A stretch of DNA of 64,000 bases from Trileptium ribeirensis (taxonomy: Eukaryota; Nematoda; Enoplea; Enoplida; Thoracostomopsidae). The translations under genes were made by a program, and so were the position numbers. The notes beneath the pieces were generated by a model that was not told where the DNA came from, did not search any database, and worked only from the letters and a program-made list of their open reading frames with translations. Below are positions 1-11,169 of the stretch, one piece after another. Each line of letters opens with the position of its first letter. Positions within the stretch are counted from its first letter, which is position 1. Location of the stretch: assembly GCA_030248225.1 (NCBI GenBank), contig JASANE010028984.1:1-64000 (forward strand). The letters run 5' to 3'.

Positions 1-1
1 A

Positions 2-325
2 TGTACGAGGACATCCTCACACGTGGAGTGACGGCATCTCGATCCTTCTAGAATGTTCTACGGATTTCGAAGACTGATGTCATGATTATTCTAGAAGATT
101 TTTTGATTATATTTAAAGACAGTTGCTTACCACAACTGGAGTTACTGTTCAGTTACTGCTGAAGTACTGTTTCATTACTGTTCAGTTTACCGTTTCTTAT
201 TGTCTCGATTCAACGTTACTTTTACTGTCTTGTTTGCTACGTTTTGTTCACTTACTTCTGTTTGCTTTCAATAAACGTCTGTTTTCTACAACTCAACGTG
301 GATCTACGCCTCTGGGAATATAACA
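2..325 (+). repeat. LTR-like sequence of the first Ty3/gypsy element
   Basis: The stretch precedes the gag frame and reads like an LTR: it begins with TG near the window edge, has a TATA-like stretch near 110-117, an AATAAA near 270, and a possible end at ATAACA (320-325). A TGGCGC at 335-340 could be part of a primer-binding site but sits several bases from that end. No second LTR copy is visible downstream, so the boundaries are inferred and the start may lie outside the window. Confidence 0.4.
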
Positions 326-418
326 GAAGCTTTCTGGCGCACTGAGTAGGATCTTGTTCAACACTACGATGGACTGCCATATAGTCAACGGATTGATCAA
401 GATCGAAGTCATCGCATC

Positions 419-1395
419 ATGGCCGAATTCAAGGACCTGATTGTACTCATGCAGCAACAACTTCAGCAACAACAAGAAATGATGCTGAAGATGGAGCAAC
501 AACGGAAAGACGATCAGACAAGATTCGAAAGTATACTTGGGAAGATCACGTCAGGTACGACTTTAACTTCTACTTCAACGGTCACCTCGGCGACTCCGAT
601 CTTCCCTCCTTTTGATTCAACGTCTGAACTTTGGACCGATTATTACGCTAGGTTCTGTACCTTCCTGGGCGCTCATTCTGTTTCGGACAATAAGAAAGCC
701 CAAGTATTTCTTACGAACCAATCAGCCACAACGTACAAGCTATTGGTTAATCTCGCGGCTCACAAGACCCTCCTACTGATATCAACAAACTGACGTTTAA
801 CGAAATAGTCGCCTTCATGAAGGATCAGTTCGATCCAAAACGTTTCATCGTCCGGGAACGATTCAACTTCTGGAGCGATATGCAGCGCAAACTCTGCGAA
901 ACAATTCAGGAACTGGCAACGCGCATTCGCCAAGAGGCTGCAACGTGCGACTTTGCGTCTGTTAAGGACCCCCAGGACGAGGCATTGCGCACTCGCTTCA
1001 TTTGCTCTATCAACAATGAAGCCGTTCTCAAGGCCCTTTTCAAGATCAAAGACGACGAACTGAATTTCGCTCGCGCAATTCAAATCGCAACTGAAACGGA
1101 AGATGCCTCTAAAGTCGCCAAAGAAACCGTCCACGGCTCCAAGCCAAAGCCGGTAAATAAGGTGAAGCAGCATCACAAGGCCCATGCAATGGAATCCTCA
1201 GAGAATTTCAGTGATTCGGGCAAGACAAAGGTATCCTGTTAGCGCTGCAGTCAACCGAACCACAAGGCAAACGATTGTCGATTCAAAGAGGATAAGTGCA
1301 ACCACTACAATCTCAACGGTCATTTGGAGAAGGTCTGTTGCAAAAAGAAGCTTTCCACATCAAGGGCAAGCAAAAATTCAGTGAAAAGAATTGAA
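419..1395 (+). pseudogene. Ty3/gypsy gag with two CCHC zinc knuckles (broken)
   Basis: The frame opens at ATG 419 with a Gln-rich helical start, then a retrotransposon capsid-like region (FPPFDSTSELWTDYYARF). It shifts frame near 780 and continues with the typical gag core (FDPKRFIVRERFNFW, then LATRIRQEAATCDF, ALRTRFICSI). Two zinc knuckles of CCHC type follow at about 1,235-1,345; the first is cut by a TAG between its first two cysteines. Gag normally packages the element RNA in cytoplasmic particles. This copy cannot make a full product. Confidence 0.8.
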
Positions 1396-1782
1396 TTCAT
1401 CAACTCGGTCAAGGAATCCCACGGCAATACGCCAAAGCTTGAAGTACCACTAGAGATTCATGGAAAACGGTGCGTGCTTGAGCTGGATACTGCCACTACA
1501 GGTAATTTCATATCCACTGTCTACTGGCATAGGTTGGGACGGCCGAAGTTAGACAACCCCTGCTGCCGCTATGAGACCGCCAGCAAACAAGATTTGCCAG
1601 TGAAAGGCACTTTCGTTAGGAATACTCGTTGCCAAGGGTCAGAGTTTGGTTGTGACGTTCGATTTATGGTAATCGACATTCCCGACTTGAACCTCTTGGG
1701 ACGAAAGGCAACCAAACAGTTGGGAATCTCCGTGGATAAGGCAATGGCAGTGTTTAGTCATTTCAAGGCTGACATGAACTAA
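1396..1782 (+). pseudogene. Ty3/gypsy retropepsin-like protease (degenerate)
   Basis: The reading frame that holds the second zinc knuckle continues into a retropepsin-like fold: EVPLEIHG..CVLELDTATTGNF, then a distal FMVIDIPDLNLLGRKA block resembling the conserved ILG region. The catalytic Asp-Thr-Gly-Ala is altered to Asp-Thr-Ala-Thr, so the enzyme is probably dead. The frame stops at 1780. It would normally cut the gag-pol precursor. Confidence 0.7.
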
Positions 1783-2730
1783 CGAGACCAATGCAAAGAA
1801 CTCTGCGAAGAATTCCCCAGCCTTTGGAAGTCAGAACTGGGATGCCTTAAAGACTTTGAACTAGAAGTCGAATTGAAGCGACAATCCCACCCGATTTTCT
1901 GCAAAGCAAGACCGGTCCCTTTTGCCATCCAAGCCGATTTGAAGAAAGCGTACGAAAGCGGCATTGCCAAAGGAATTTGGGAGCCGACTCAGTTCAATGA
2001 GCACGGCACGCCAGTTGTTCCCGTTCGCAAGGCACTTCGTCCAGGTGAGACTAAGCCTGCATTGCGTGTTTGTGGTGAGTATTCTATCAGTATAAACCGG
2101 CAGCTAAAAGACCATCGACACCCGCTACCTCTTCCGGAGGATCTCATGCGTAAACTAGGAGGTGGATACGGGTCTACAAAGACTGATCTGGCCGATGCGT
2201 ATAACCAGATCAAACTAGGCCCAAGAAGTCAAAGGAAACTTGCTCTCAATACACGCAAAGGTGTGCTTCTTCAAAAACGATTGCCGTTTGGCATCAAGTC
2301 CGCTCCAGGTTACTTTCAGCAAACCATGAATCAGCTTACATAAGATCTACCTGGTATTTCTGTCTATCTGGATGCCATCTTGGTCAGTGGCAAAGATGCT
2401 AATGATCATCTGCGGAATCTCCGACGATTACTTCAGCGTCTAGATAATAAAGGACTCCGCTACCGACTGTAAAAATGTCAGTTTGCACAACCGTGGGTTG
2501 ACTATCTTGCACACTTACTGTCGAAAGAAGGAATCGCCAACGGACCAAAGGTCGACGATCTCCTCAAATTACCGGCACCACAAGACGTGTCCAGTCTGAG
2601 AGCATTCTTGGGCTCGGTACAGTTTTACGCCAAGTTCCTCCCTACCAACCTGGCTACAATTTCCGATCCACTGTTCCGTCTTACTGGAAATGGGACGCAG
2701 AACAACAATCTGCATTCGATCGACTAAAGC
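1783..2730 (+). pseudogene. Ty3/gypsy reverse transcriptase (broken, active site YLDA)
   Basis: Recognisable blocks are the entry region ending in GIWEPTQFNEHGTPVVPVRK, the TDLADAYNQIKL motif A (about 2,185-2,220), LPFGIKSAPGYFQQTM (about 2,281-2,330) and YLDAILVSG (2,365-2,391). The universally needed second Asp of YLDD is Ala. TAA stops at 2,341 and 2,470 interrupt the frame, and a shift near 2,700 moves it to the RNase H frame. The thumb/connection block FLGSVQFYAKFLP follows at about 2,605-2,645. Confidence 0.85.
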
Positions 2731-2739
2731 AGCTTCTTT

Positions 2740-3150
2740 CCTCTGAAAACGTGCTGGTTCATTATAACGAATCAATACCATTAGGAGTTGCTTGCGATGC
2801 TTCCAACGTTGGAATTGGTGCAGTATTATTTCACCGCTATCCAGATGGAAGCGAGCGGCCAATTTGCAACGTCTCAAAAATTCTTAATGAATCCCAAAAG
2901 AACTACAGTCACATTCATAAGGAAGCACTGGCTACTTATCTTCGGATTAAAGAAATTTACCAATACCTTTATGAAAGGAAATTTACGTTGGTCACAGATC
3001 ATCGACCACTTGTTGCCATGTTTGGGACCGGAAAAGAAACACCGATTCTCGCCGCAAGTATCTAGAGGCTGGCTTTCTTCTGAATACTTGAGAGTCTAAA
3101 TACCCAACAGATCAGGCAGGGCCCGTGGCTGATTGTCTGCGCGTCTATCG
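2740..3150 (+). pseudogene. Ty3/gypsy RNase H domain, truncated
   Basis: The frame shows the usual order: GVACDASNVGIGAVLF (first Asp), then NYSHIHKEALA (Glu) and TLVTDHRPLVAMFG (third Asp), all intact as motifs. A stop follows at 3,064 and a decayed continuation resembling the connection after RNase H runs to about 3,150. The integrase expected next is absent. Confidence 0.75.
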
Positions 3151-3399
3151 GGCGTGTCCCTACGGCGATGGGTATGTCTCTACAGCTGTGTTTGACAGTG
3201 AACCTGTTCACGATGGACAAACACAGACAGAGTGAGCTCAAGCGCTGTCTCTGTTGCACAACTATCATCACCATCGTTTTTCGTGAAATTGCGTCCGCTG
3301 AAAACAAGCCTTTATGAAATTTAACCTTGGGATTCTAGCCCACCATGGTGTAGGGATTCCCATGTCCCTAAATTTTATCCCCATTCTCAAGGAATCTCC

Positions 3400-3945
3400 G
3401 TCCAAATGACAACTCGCCCCGAGCGCCGCATTTAGTGGGATGCCCAGCATTCTTTCCGTAGGCGTAGCACTTCCCCAAAAGGTTCCCCACGCCCCATCCG
3501 ACGTGCCGCACCGTCCTGAGGCAACGTAACCACCGGAGTCGTCGCATCCACACAGTTTTCGCACCATTCTTCGAAGCGCTGCACGCCCCCAAATTATCAT
3601 CTCACCGAAGTCTCGCCGCGTCGAGATGCCGCAAACGCCCGAGGCGCTGCAGTACGCTCTGAGGTACAAACCCCACCCCCCGCACCGACAGAGGCGGCCC
3701 AACTCCGCTTTTGGTGACGCTCACCCCGCCCCCGGAGGAGGGGCCGCGCATACCCAAGCCCGAGGCGGGGCAACTCCATCCTTGCTGACGCAACCCGCCC
3801 CCGGGTAGGGCCCGTACCCTATCCGTGCCACCAAGGAGGCGCAGCTTTCGCGCCCCCCCCCCGAGGTGTGGTCCGCCGCGAAGCGCCGCTAACCCCAATG
3901 CGCCGAAGCCCCGGCCCCCGAGACGACGCAAGAACGGTAACTCAG
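3400..3945. repeat. GC-rich block with 71-bp tandem repeat
   Basis: About 0.5 kb of strongly GC- and CpG-rich sequence in an AT-rich window. Two diverged units start with GAGGCGG at 3,691 and 3,762, each containing AACTCC, a TGACGC and a CCCGCCCCCGG run, giving a period of 71 bp. Open frames on both strands are by-products of the composition. No protein similarity is recognised. Confidence 0.6.
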
Positions 3946-4600
3946 TTTGCAGTAAAATAAAAAACTAGCTATATGGCAAGCATTTGGTAGCCATGTAGCT
4001 AGCTATAGAAAAATTTTATTGTTCAGCAATAAAATAAAGGTAAATCTTTTCTTAGTTCGTTGTCTCGAAAACGAAATAAACATAAGTTTGAATTATGACA
4101 GGAAGCGAAACAATATGGACATGTATGTGCCCATTCTATTTACCTGAGAATGCACTTGCGGAATATAACGCGGCTTCAAAAATAAAGCTTTATTTATTCA
4201 AATCCGTGTTCTTAAAATTTTCCTTAATTTAATGCGCTCCGTTCGTGCAGTAAATCTTATGCCGCTTAGGGCGAAATAATAAAAATAAATAACCAACGTT
4301 GTCTGTTTCCGATGCAGACCAAACTTTACTTTTTAAAAAGGTATATCTCCAAAAGAAAGTAAGCGCCGGTTTTCAAAAAATTCCAGAAAACTTCTTTAAA
4401 AAATGCACCAGTATTGGCACAAAACATATGATAGGGACACTGTCGTGTCCCTACAATAGCAGCTATAACGGAAATGAATTACACGGTGTAGTTAATAACA
4501 TCCTTTTTCAACAAACTTTAGGAGTATATATCTCGAGACTGGATTAAATTCATTTGATAGAAGTTAATAGTTTTATACAAAAAAGGCATATAGAATCTTC
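3946..4600. other. Intergenic, AT-rich
   Basis: No supported gene. A short perfect hairpin with TAGGGACAC arms lies at about 4,431-4,453. An 82-codon open frame at 4,299-4,547 has no recognisable motif. Confidence 0.4.
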
Positions 4601-4607
4601 TGTTATT

Positions 4608-4634
4608 CTGCTAGCGTCAGTTTAAACTGATGGC
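4608..4634 (+). repeat. Solo piggyBac-like end around a TTAA
   Basis: The sequence CTGCTAGCGTCAGT followed by TTAA (4,622-4,625) and ACTGATGG matches the outermost 14 bases or so of the right end of the complete piggyBac element downstream, then diverges. It is either a relic end of a related element or the edge of a 341-bp non-autonomous element ending at the next TTAA (4,967). Confidence 0.5.
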
Positions 4635-4970
4635 TGTTCAAATACACACCACATTGCCACTATTCATTATTCCACCCTCATTCTAACTGGGCAATAATTG
4701 CAATGGTATAGCCGTTGTAATCATTGCATGATTATAAATATTTTTACTATATTTCAGATTTTCTGTTACATTAAATAACATAATAGTAAAATTTTGCCAT
4801 TTTCCATTATGCCGAGGCACAACACACAAAAGTAAGTACAAATATGTTTATAAAATATAGTTTCTGTATTTAAAAGGTAGTATTAGAACTCTTTTAACAA
4901 GCAATGTTGGCTAGCTCCACAAAAGTTTACCCAATTGGCCATATGGACCAATATTGTATCATCAGTTTAA

Positions 4971-5001
4971 ACTGATGCTAGCAGCGGGCGGGTACATGTT
5001 T
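4971..5001 (+). repeat. Left terminal inverted repeat of piggyBac
   Basis: Begins directly after TTAA and pairs with 7,431-7,461 with three mismatches (positions 6, 18 and 22). It continues into GTACATGTTT, also shared by the other end. Confidence 0.9.
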
Positions 5002-5193
5002 CGCAAAATGTTCAAAGCGTCTTTAGATGGTTAATAATCGTTGTTCGGCGGGCAAAATCAAGAAAATTTGCGTACTTGATGGCCAATACTGTCACTTTAT
5101 ACTTAAATTATAGAGTATTGTATATTATTTGAAGTCTTGAATACACCGAAATTCTGGGATATAGTGGACTCTGCAACAATTTACTGTTTTAGG

Positions 5194-7245
5194 ATGAACG
5201 TTCATCAGGCGATTGAATATCTGGAGGAAATGTCGGATTCTGAGATAGAAAACGTTGTTGGCGCCGAGATTATCCTGCAACCGCCAGTCCAACCCCACGG
5301 CGACCATTCTGACGAAGATTCGGGCGACGACGAATCCGCTAACATCAGCAACTTGAACCGAGACCAGCTCCTGGCACCAACCACTCTTACGGTACAACAA
5401 TAAGATTAAAAAATATATTGTTACTATTGTGTTCTATAAGTAGTATATTTTACCACCGTTTATTTGGAAAGAATTTGGAAAGGATTTTTACCATGCATGG
5501 TTTCGCTTGTTTTGTTGCCATATCAAAGTTCTATTATGACACTGATTCCATCTACAACAGCTATAGAATATAAAACCGACTGAACGATAGTCCCATTACT
5601 TTCTGCGTCCATATAACGAATACAGGTTCTTCTTTTTCAGGTCCAGAAGACAACAGGAAATGTTGTCATTGCCGGGATCGAAGAGGAATATTCCAGCGAC
5701 GAGGACTGTGACCTTGGAGGTGATACTATCGACGCCCCGACGGCTCCGAAGAAACGTAAGCCAACTGTCCTGACTAAATGGCTGCACAAGGATCTTCCTC
5801 CAGCGGTCAGCCAGAAATTCCCATGGAACGCCATGCTTCCGGCCAACAATCCCCAAAACGAGTCCCCGCTTGCGCTTTTCGAGCGATTCTTCACTCCTGA
5901 TATCATGGAGCTTATTTGTGAGGAAACCCGGCGGTATGCCATATCACAAGGACGTCACCAAATGGAAATAGACGTTCCGACTCTCAAGCTGTTCTTGGCT
6001 ATTTTGCTGATCAGCGGATACGTCGATTTGCCTCGCCGGCCGATGTACTGGGAGATGGCCGACGATACACACAACACGGCTGTCTCATCAGCAATGTCCA
6101 GGAATCGATTCGACTCCATCATGCAAAATCTGCATCTTGCGAATAATAATAATTTGGACAAGTCCGATAAGTTTGCCAAGGTACGACCGCTCATTAACGC
6201 CGTGAACAAAAACTGTGTGGAGAACTATCCAATTGAACAGATAATCAGCATCGATGAATCAATGGTACCTTACTATGGACGGCACAGCGGGAAACAGTAT
6301 ATTCATGGCAAACCTATCAAGTTCGGGTTCAAGATGTGGGTCGCTGCCACGCGGCTGGGGTATGCTATTCAGTTCTTCCCGTATATGGGTGCTGGTACAA
6401 CGGACAAGGTCCTTGGGCTTAGTGGGTCGGTCGTCACCACTCTACTCACCAACCTGCCAAAAGGTCCACATTATCATGTCATTTTCGACAATTTTTTCAC
6501 TAGTTTGCCACTCCTAAAAATGCTTCTAGACGATGGTATCGCCGCAACGGGCACAATCCGGCCCAACCGAACGGGCAAAGCTCCTTTGAAGGAACAGAAG
6601 GAAATGTCCAATGAGCCCCGGGGATCGTTTGATACGGTGGTGGATGAAATGGAGGAGATCTGCTTGACGCGCTGGCGAGACAATAAGGTCGTTACCGTTG
6701 CTTCAACGTACGCAGGTGCCGCGCCATCAAGAAAGGCAAAACGGTTTTCACGGACCGAGCGTGCGAGAATTGAAGTCAGTCAGCCCCGCGTGGTGGGTGT
6801 GTATAACCACGGTATGGGCGGCGTCGACCGCTTAGACCAAAATATCGCGGCCTACATGATTCAGCATCGCAGCAAGAAGTGGTGGTGGCCCATCTTCCGA
6901 TTTTGCGTCGACGTTGCAGTCCAGAATGCCTTCCAGCTTTATCGCCAACAAGATGTCAACACGGTCGAGAAGCGTTTGGATAGTCTTGGGTTCCGTCGGA
7001 GCATTGTAGACGCGTATTTGAAGCAGAATGCTGAGGGTCGAAGTGTTAAGGTGTTTCCGGTTGCCCGAGGGCCAGAGCGTAGAGTGCAAAACGCCGTCCG
7101 TTTTGACGGAATGGCGCACTGGGTCGTCAAGGGCAAGCAGCGGAATTGCGCCGCCGACGGGTGCAAAGGGACATCGGTTTATGCTTGCGAAAAGTGCAAT
7201 GTTGGACTTCACCCGGAGTGCTTCAAGAAATTTCATATGGCTTAG
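5194..7245 (+). CDS. piggyBac transposase, two exons
   Basis: Cut-and-paste DDE transposase of the piggyBac family, which excises and reinserts DNA at TTAA. Exon 1 is 5,194-5,391 (66 residues, acidic), the intron 5,392-5,640 has GT and TTTTTCAG ends in phase 0, and exon 2 is 5,641-7,245, giving 600 residues, the family's usual length (about 594). Reading through the intron hits a stop at once. The catalytic aspartates are D271 (SIDESMVPYYG), D349 (VIFDNFF) and D462 with D465 (GGVDRLDQN); the 78-residue gap between the first two equals that of insect piggyBac. A basic PKKRK stretch in early exon 2 may be a nuclear signal. A Cys/His-rich zinc domain closes the protein (CAADGC, CEKC, HPEC). An upstream in-frame ATG at 5,137 is possible but less likely. 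Confidence 0.93.
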
Positions 7246-7430
7246 ATCCAAATATAGCTATTTTGACCATTGCTACCGAAAAACTGACTGTATGTTATTT
7301 AGACGATTTGTATAGCGGCAGTTGACAGTAAACGGAACGTGACGATATGTGGACAGTAATTACGAAATATAGGTTGTTTTGATCGATATCCGTCGCCAAT
7401 ACATCATTTTAAGTAGTTTTGTTTTTTGTA

Positions 7431-7461
7431 AAACATGTAGCCGGCCGCTGCTAGCGTCAGT
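7431..7461 (-). repeat. Right terminal inverted repeat of piggyBac
   Basis: Mirror of the left repeat, ending at the TTAA at 7,462-7,465. The host sequence beyond it starts ACTGACGATGAC, itself resembling the repeat tip. Confidence 0.9.
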
Positions 7462-7465
7462 TTAA

Positions 7466-10410
7466 ACTGACGATGACACTTTTGTATTTATCATGGTCAA
7501 TTTTTGAAAAAATTTTTCGAAGTAGTTATTTATGCTATATAAGTTTTCGCTGCATAGCAAAATTGCCTGAGGTTGGCGTCACGGTTGGATATGGGTTAAT
7601 GTTAATTCAAAAGGAGAAACGAAAAAGAATCTTCTTGCCTAGCTATGCAATAAATTGCCATCGCCCATTATACTAGTCTCAACGGGATTATATTGGAGAT
7701 ACTAGCAGAAATTGTTTGAATCGTCGGCGTCGCAAACTTCAGCTTGGATATACCCAGAATTAGAAACACGCACAGCTAATGACTGCCTTTGCAGCGTTAT
7801 AGCATAATGAATTATCTTTCTATAAATCTGTAGATGTGGTACACAAATTGCGCAAATATTTTTCTCAAATTTAGTGCACTAAAGGTAGCTGGGATTTGAC
7901 TTTGTGACAAACGTGAAATTCTTTTCTGGGATATTCAAAAGCCTATCTGCGTTTTAAAGTTGCAATCATTTCAGTTTTATAAGGCTAATTACTGTTCAAT
8001 ATCGAGTTTCGCAAGGCATAGGGCGAATACCCTAAAAACAGATTATAAAGTCACATATACCATCTGTAAGCTATGTTTTGGAGAGTAAAACAGATGTACG
8101 ATACGTTTATAGATACAATATATTCCATACGTCTTTCAATATAATTTTGAAAATTTGTAAATCTGGTAATATAATTTTGACATCATCAGCTTAGTGGAAT
8201 ATCTAAATGCACCAGCATGAATGTCGTTAGGCAAATCCGAGCCGTTTGTCACATGCCAGTTTCACACGGGATGCGGACTCCAGCGGCCGGATTTGCAAAT
8301 TTCTTCTCGAATTTCGCAGTTTAAACAGTGGAGTGCAACTAAACGTATAATGCAGAGTCTGATAAGGGGTGAAAACGATGTTACGGTCTGACCGCTGTAA
8401 CAAAGAATATTAATGTTAGCTATGGCGCTGTGTTAATTTTACATCACCCTCGCTTAAAAATTTAGCGTAAAGAATATTGAAATATATATCCGTGCTAAAC
8501 TAAAATTGGTGGTGACTGATTTCCTGTATTTTTAAAGGACCACTAAAACTTTGTATACGGTTTCCCTTGGAGCATGGCAAGATGTTTATGTTTTACGTCA
8601 GACCATCTTATCTTTAATGACACAACACCGTTATACTATGAAGCTTATGAGGGATAATTTTGCAATTTAGAGTACAGTTACTGAGTATTTCGTAAAAACG
8701 GGAAAAACTGACAAGCAGTAGTTTGGGGCTGCGGAAGGCGAAAGATTAAAATAAACAACCCCACAGACGCAATATTGCAGGTATGTGTTCGGCCAAAAGT
8801 ACTGAATTAATGCTGGCCGTGAATTTGTGTCAACATAACGGTTAACGGACTACAAAACTATATCGAATTGGTATCCATTGGTTTTGTCATAAACACAATG
8901 ACTGTAATGTTTGTAAGCGTGAACGCTGTTTTCTACAGCTTTTTGTTTCTCCAAACTAAATGTTGCCATAAGGGCTAAAACAAAATTCACAAAACTCTAA
9001 GTGTGGAAGACTAACCATGGAATCACATCTATGGAACGGTATTAAGTGACGAGCTAATTCACATTGAGCCAGATTTTCATGCATGGCAAGACCATTATGC
9101 CTGCTATTATTCACGAATGTTGGAACACGCCTATTCTCTAGAAAAAAATTTGGTTAGCTGAACTAAATATAGTAGTTGATAAACTACTAAATATAGTAGG
9201 TATATCAAGTAGTTTGTCTCATCGCCAAGGTGGTGAATTCTGAGTGTTGAATATGTAATATAGACAGATGTACACAGCTTCCGTTGCTTTAATACTTTAT
9301 GAGGTATACCCGCGTATTGCATATTTAGGGACTTACAATGTGTATCTAGGATGAATTGCTTACAAAATGAAATCAATAAAGTATATACAACATAAATATA
9401 TATTTTGTCATTTTATGTATTTTCGGTCTTTTTGGCCCTTTAAAAACCCAATTTGACACAACCCTGCAGCGCGAATAATGATAACAGCAGCTAAATAGCA
9501 GGTGAATTGCATTACAAAATGAGCGCCATGTCATTCATATAGCTAGAGAGGTTCAGGAGATAATTGCCATTTTGCGTTTCTTACGACCCTTTTAGAAACA
9601 TTTTCGGACCCTAATCCTGGACTCAGGGTTACAGCCTTCATTGCTGTACAAAATAAGTCCTATTTGACTGTAATATCTGCACTTGTTGCTGATACAGATA
9701 AGAATATTTTGTGGTATCCATTTTTGACCCTGTTTTACGACCCGAAGGAGTATTGAAATCCGTTTTCGCGCCAGCTAAAAGGTACAATACAGATTTTAAG
9801 CATTCGGATGTGCATCGCGCAATCGGCTCAAACAAAGCTGAGGCTATGCGTGTTACCCCAGAAACGGGCACCATCGAAAATTGCCATTCTGGCCTGTGAG
9901 AATTCTTGGCTACAGTCGTTTCATTCGCTACTCAGAATTAAAAACGGTTTCGCATAACGAATTAACACTTATAAATAGTCTAGGTTATTACACCCAAACG
10001 TTAAAATTATCTAATTTCATATATCTATGCTCCGGCTGTGACAGAAAATATTTCATTATCATTATTGTTAAATATATTTTTGCAAAAATGCACATGTATT
10101 TTATAGATGTCCAAGGTCTGCCAGTTTACGAGGTATATATCTAGATAGCTCGGTTGGGCGGAGGGATAACGCCAAGGTTAACCAAAAATTTTTCCTATTC
10201 TCCTCAATTTTCATTAATGTATGTTTAATGTTGGTCATAATAGCTAAAGTTTCTATCGATTAAGTTAACTCGGTAGATATGTATCGGCTTAAACTACCAT
10301 CAGCAAGCGAAATTATTCTTAATTAGATAATAATTAACTTTTGGGTCCAGTAGTTATACTGTATTCCTTCTCGTCTCAGATGTGTAACATATTTTGGGCA
10401 TATTTAAATT
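7466..10410. other. Gene-poor intergenic stretch
   Basis: About 2.9 kb of AT-rich sequence with no coding region I can support. A small local repeat of AACTAAATATAGTAG lies at about 9,163-9,205. Short open frames have no motifs. Confidence 0.5.
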
Positions 10411-11083
10411 ATGTATGGCACTAAATTTAATAGCTTTGAAGCTGATCGCAGTACATTTACCGTACGTAATAGATATTACATTCAAGACGGCTTTGGGGTG
10501 AGCACTTCTGCTCTGTCTCAGTATGAATGTGCAAGTAATATAACATCAGATTTTAACGACAGTGCAACAAATGCCAGATCTTGCGTAGCCGGTTACTTTA
10601 CAGTACAAACTGATGGATATCAGAATCAATTGTCTACACCTCCACCATACAGGATCCAAAGACATGAGGCCTTTCAATGGTTTTCGTCTGCTACGTCGAA
10701 TAAACGCAAAAACGACAGAAATTACAACAAAAGTCAAGCACATCGAGGGGCGAACAGAGTTGTTGATGGTAGCGTATTTGATAACTTTCAGGATGAAATG
10801 AGGTTATCAAATTTCGGGATAGAATTGCAATCACCTTCTACGACGACGTGTACACAGCTCGTACCGGCTGCTTGTGGCGCAGCCAGTGAAAATTTGGTGC
10901 ACTTTAATAATACCGATTATAAGGTTCAACAAAAACTTACAACAAGGGATGCACGAAGACAAAATTCGTCCTCATCTGTCGAGCTTATGGACATTTCGTA
11001 TGCATATGAAAATGCTGAAACAACAGGTGACTTGTACAAGGTAGAAGAAAATAATAGCACACGTGGCTGCGATCATGTAATAG
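10411..11083 (+). CDS. Unrecognised protein, probable coding exon ending at a splice donor
   Basis: A 224-codon open frame starts at ATG 10,411, directly after an in-frame TAA (10,405), and reaches a perfect donor AG|GTAAGT at 11,083/11,084. The frame runs on to 11,169, but that tail is probably intron, so the protein should continue in a downstream exon that I could not identify. The sequence is polar and Ser/Asn/Thr-rich with a PPPY motif near residue 78, a basic stretch (KRKNDRNYNK) and an acidic, Tyr-containing end. No signal peptide, membrane segment or known domain is visible; it looks largely disordered. Codon content resembles the torsin and ACBD6-like genes more than the surrounding noncoding DNA. 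Function unknown. Confidence 0.55.
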
Positions 11084-11089
11084 GTAAGT
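11084..11089 (+). promoter_or_regulatory. Consensus 5' splice site
   Basis: TAG|GTAAGT: the six bases after the exon match the donor consensus perfectly. It interrupts the open frame after the first base of a codon (phase 1). Confidence 0.55.
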
Positions 11090-11169
11090 CACACTTCACT
11101 AATATTAAACTGAGACCTCAGACCTATATACAGCAGAAATTTGGTACTACCCTAAATGCTAAACCATGA

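Larger units (their letters stand above)
1..3300 (+). mobile_element. Decayed Ty3/gypsy LTR retrotransposon (gag-PR-RT-RNase H, no integrase)
   Basis: Domain order gag, zinc knuckles, aspartic protease, reverse transcriptase, RNase H places this in Ty3/gypsy, closest by eye to the Mag-like group common in invertebrates. Stops lie at about 1240, 1780, 2341, 2470 and 3064, with frameshifts near 780 and 2,700-2,750. Coding similarity fades between 3,130 and 3,300, before any integrase. The element is a truncated, inactive copy. Confidence 0.85.
4971..7461 (+). mobile_element. Complete piggyBac transposon
   Basis: A 2,491-bp element between TTAA target duplications at 4,967-4,970 and 7,462-7,465. 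The terminal inverted repeats start ACTGAYGCTAGCAGCGG and match at 28 of 31 positions (left 4,971-5,001; right 7,431-7,461, inverted). It holds one transposase gene with a short intron and no visible disabling change. Intact ends plus an open transposase suggest a recent and possibly still active copy (inference). Confidence 0.92.

Noticed and set aside
3268..3931. Overlapping ORFs of 74-144 codons in the GC-rich block
   Set aside because: Open in several frames at once because stops are rare in GC-rich sequence; low-complexity Gly/Arg/Pro products.
4299..4547. 82-codon ORF upstream of piggyBac
   Set aside because: No motif, no splice or promoter context, AT-rich composition like noncoding DNA.
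6832..7251. 139-codon minus-strand ORF
   Set aside because: Shadow of the piggyBac transposase.
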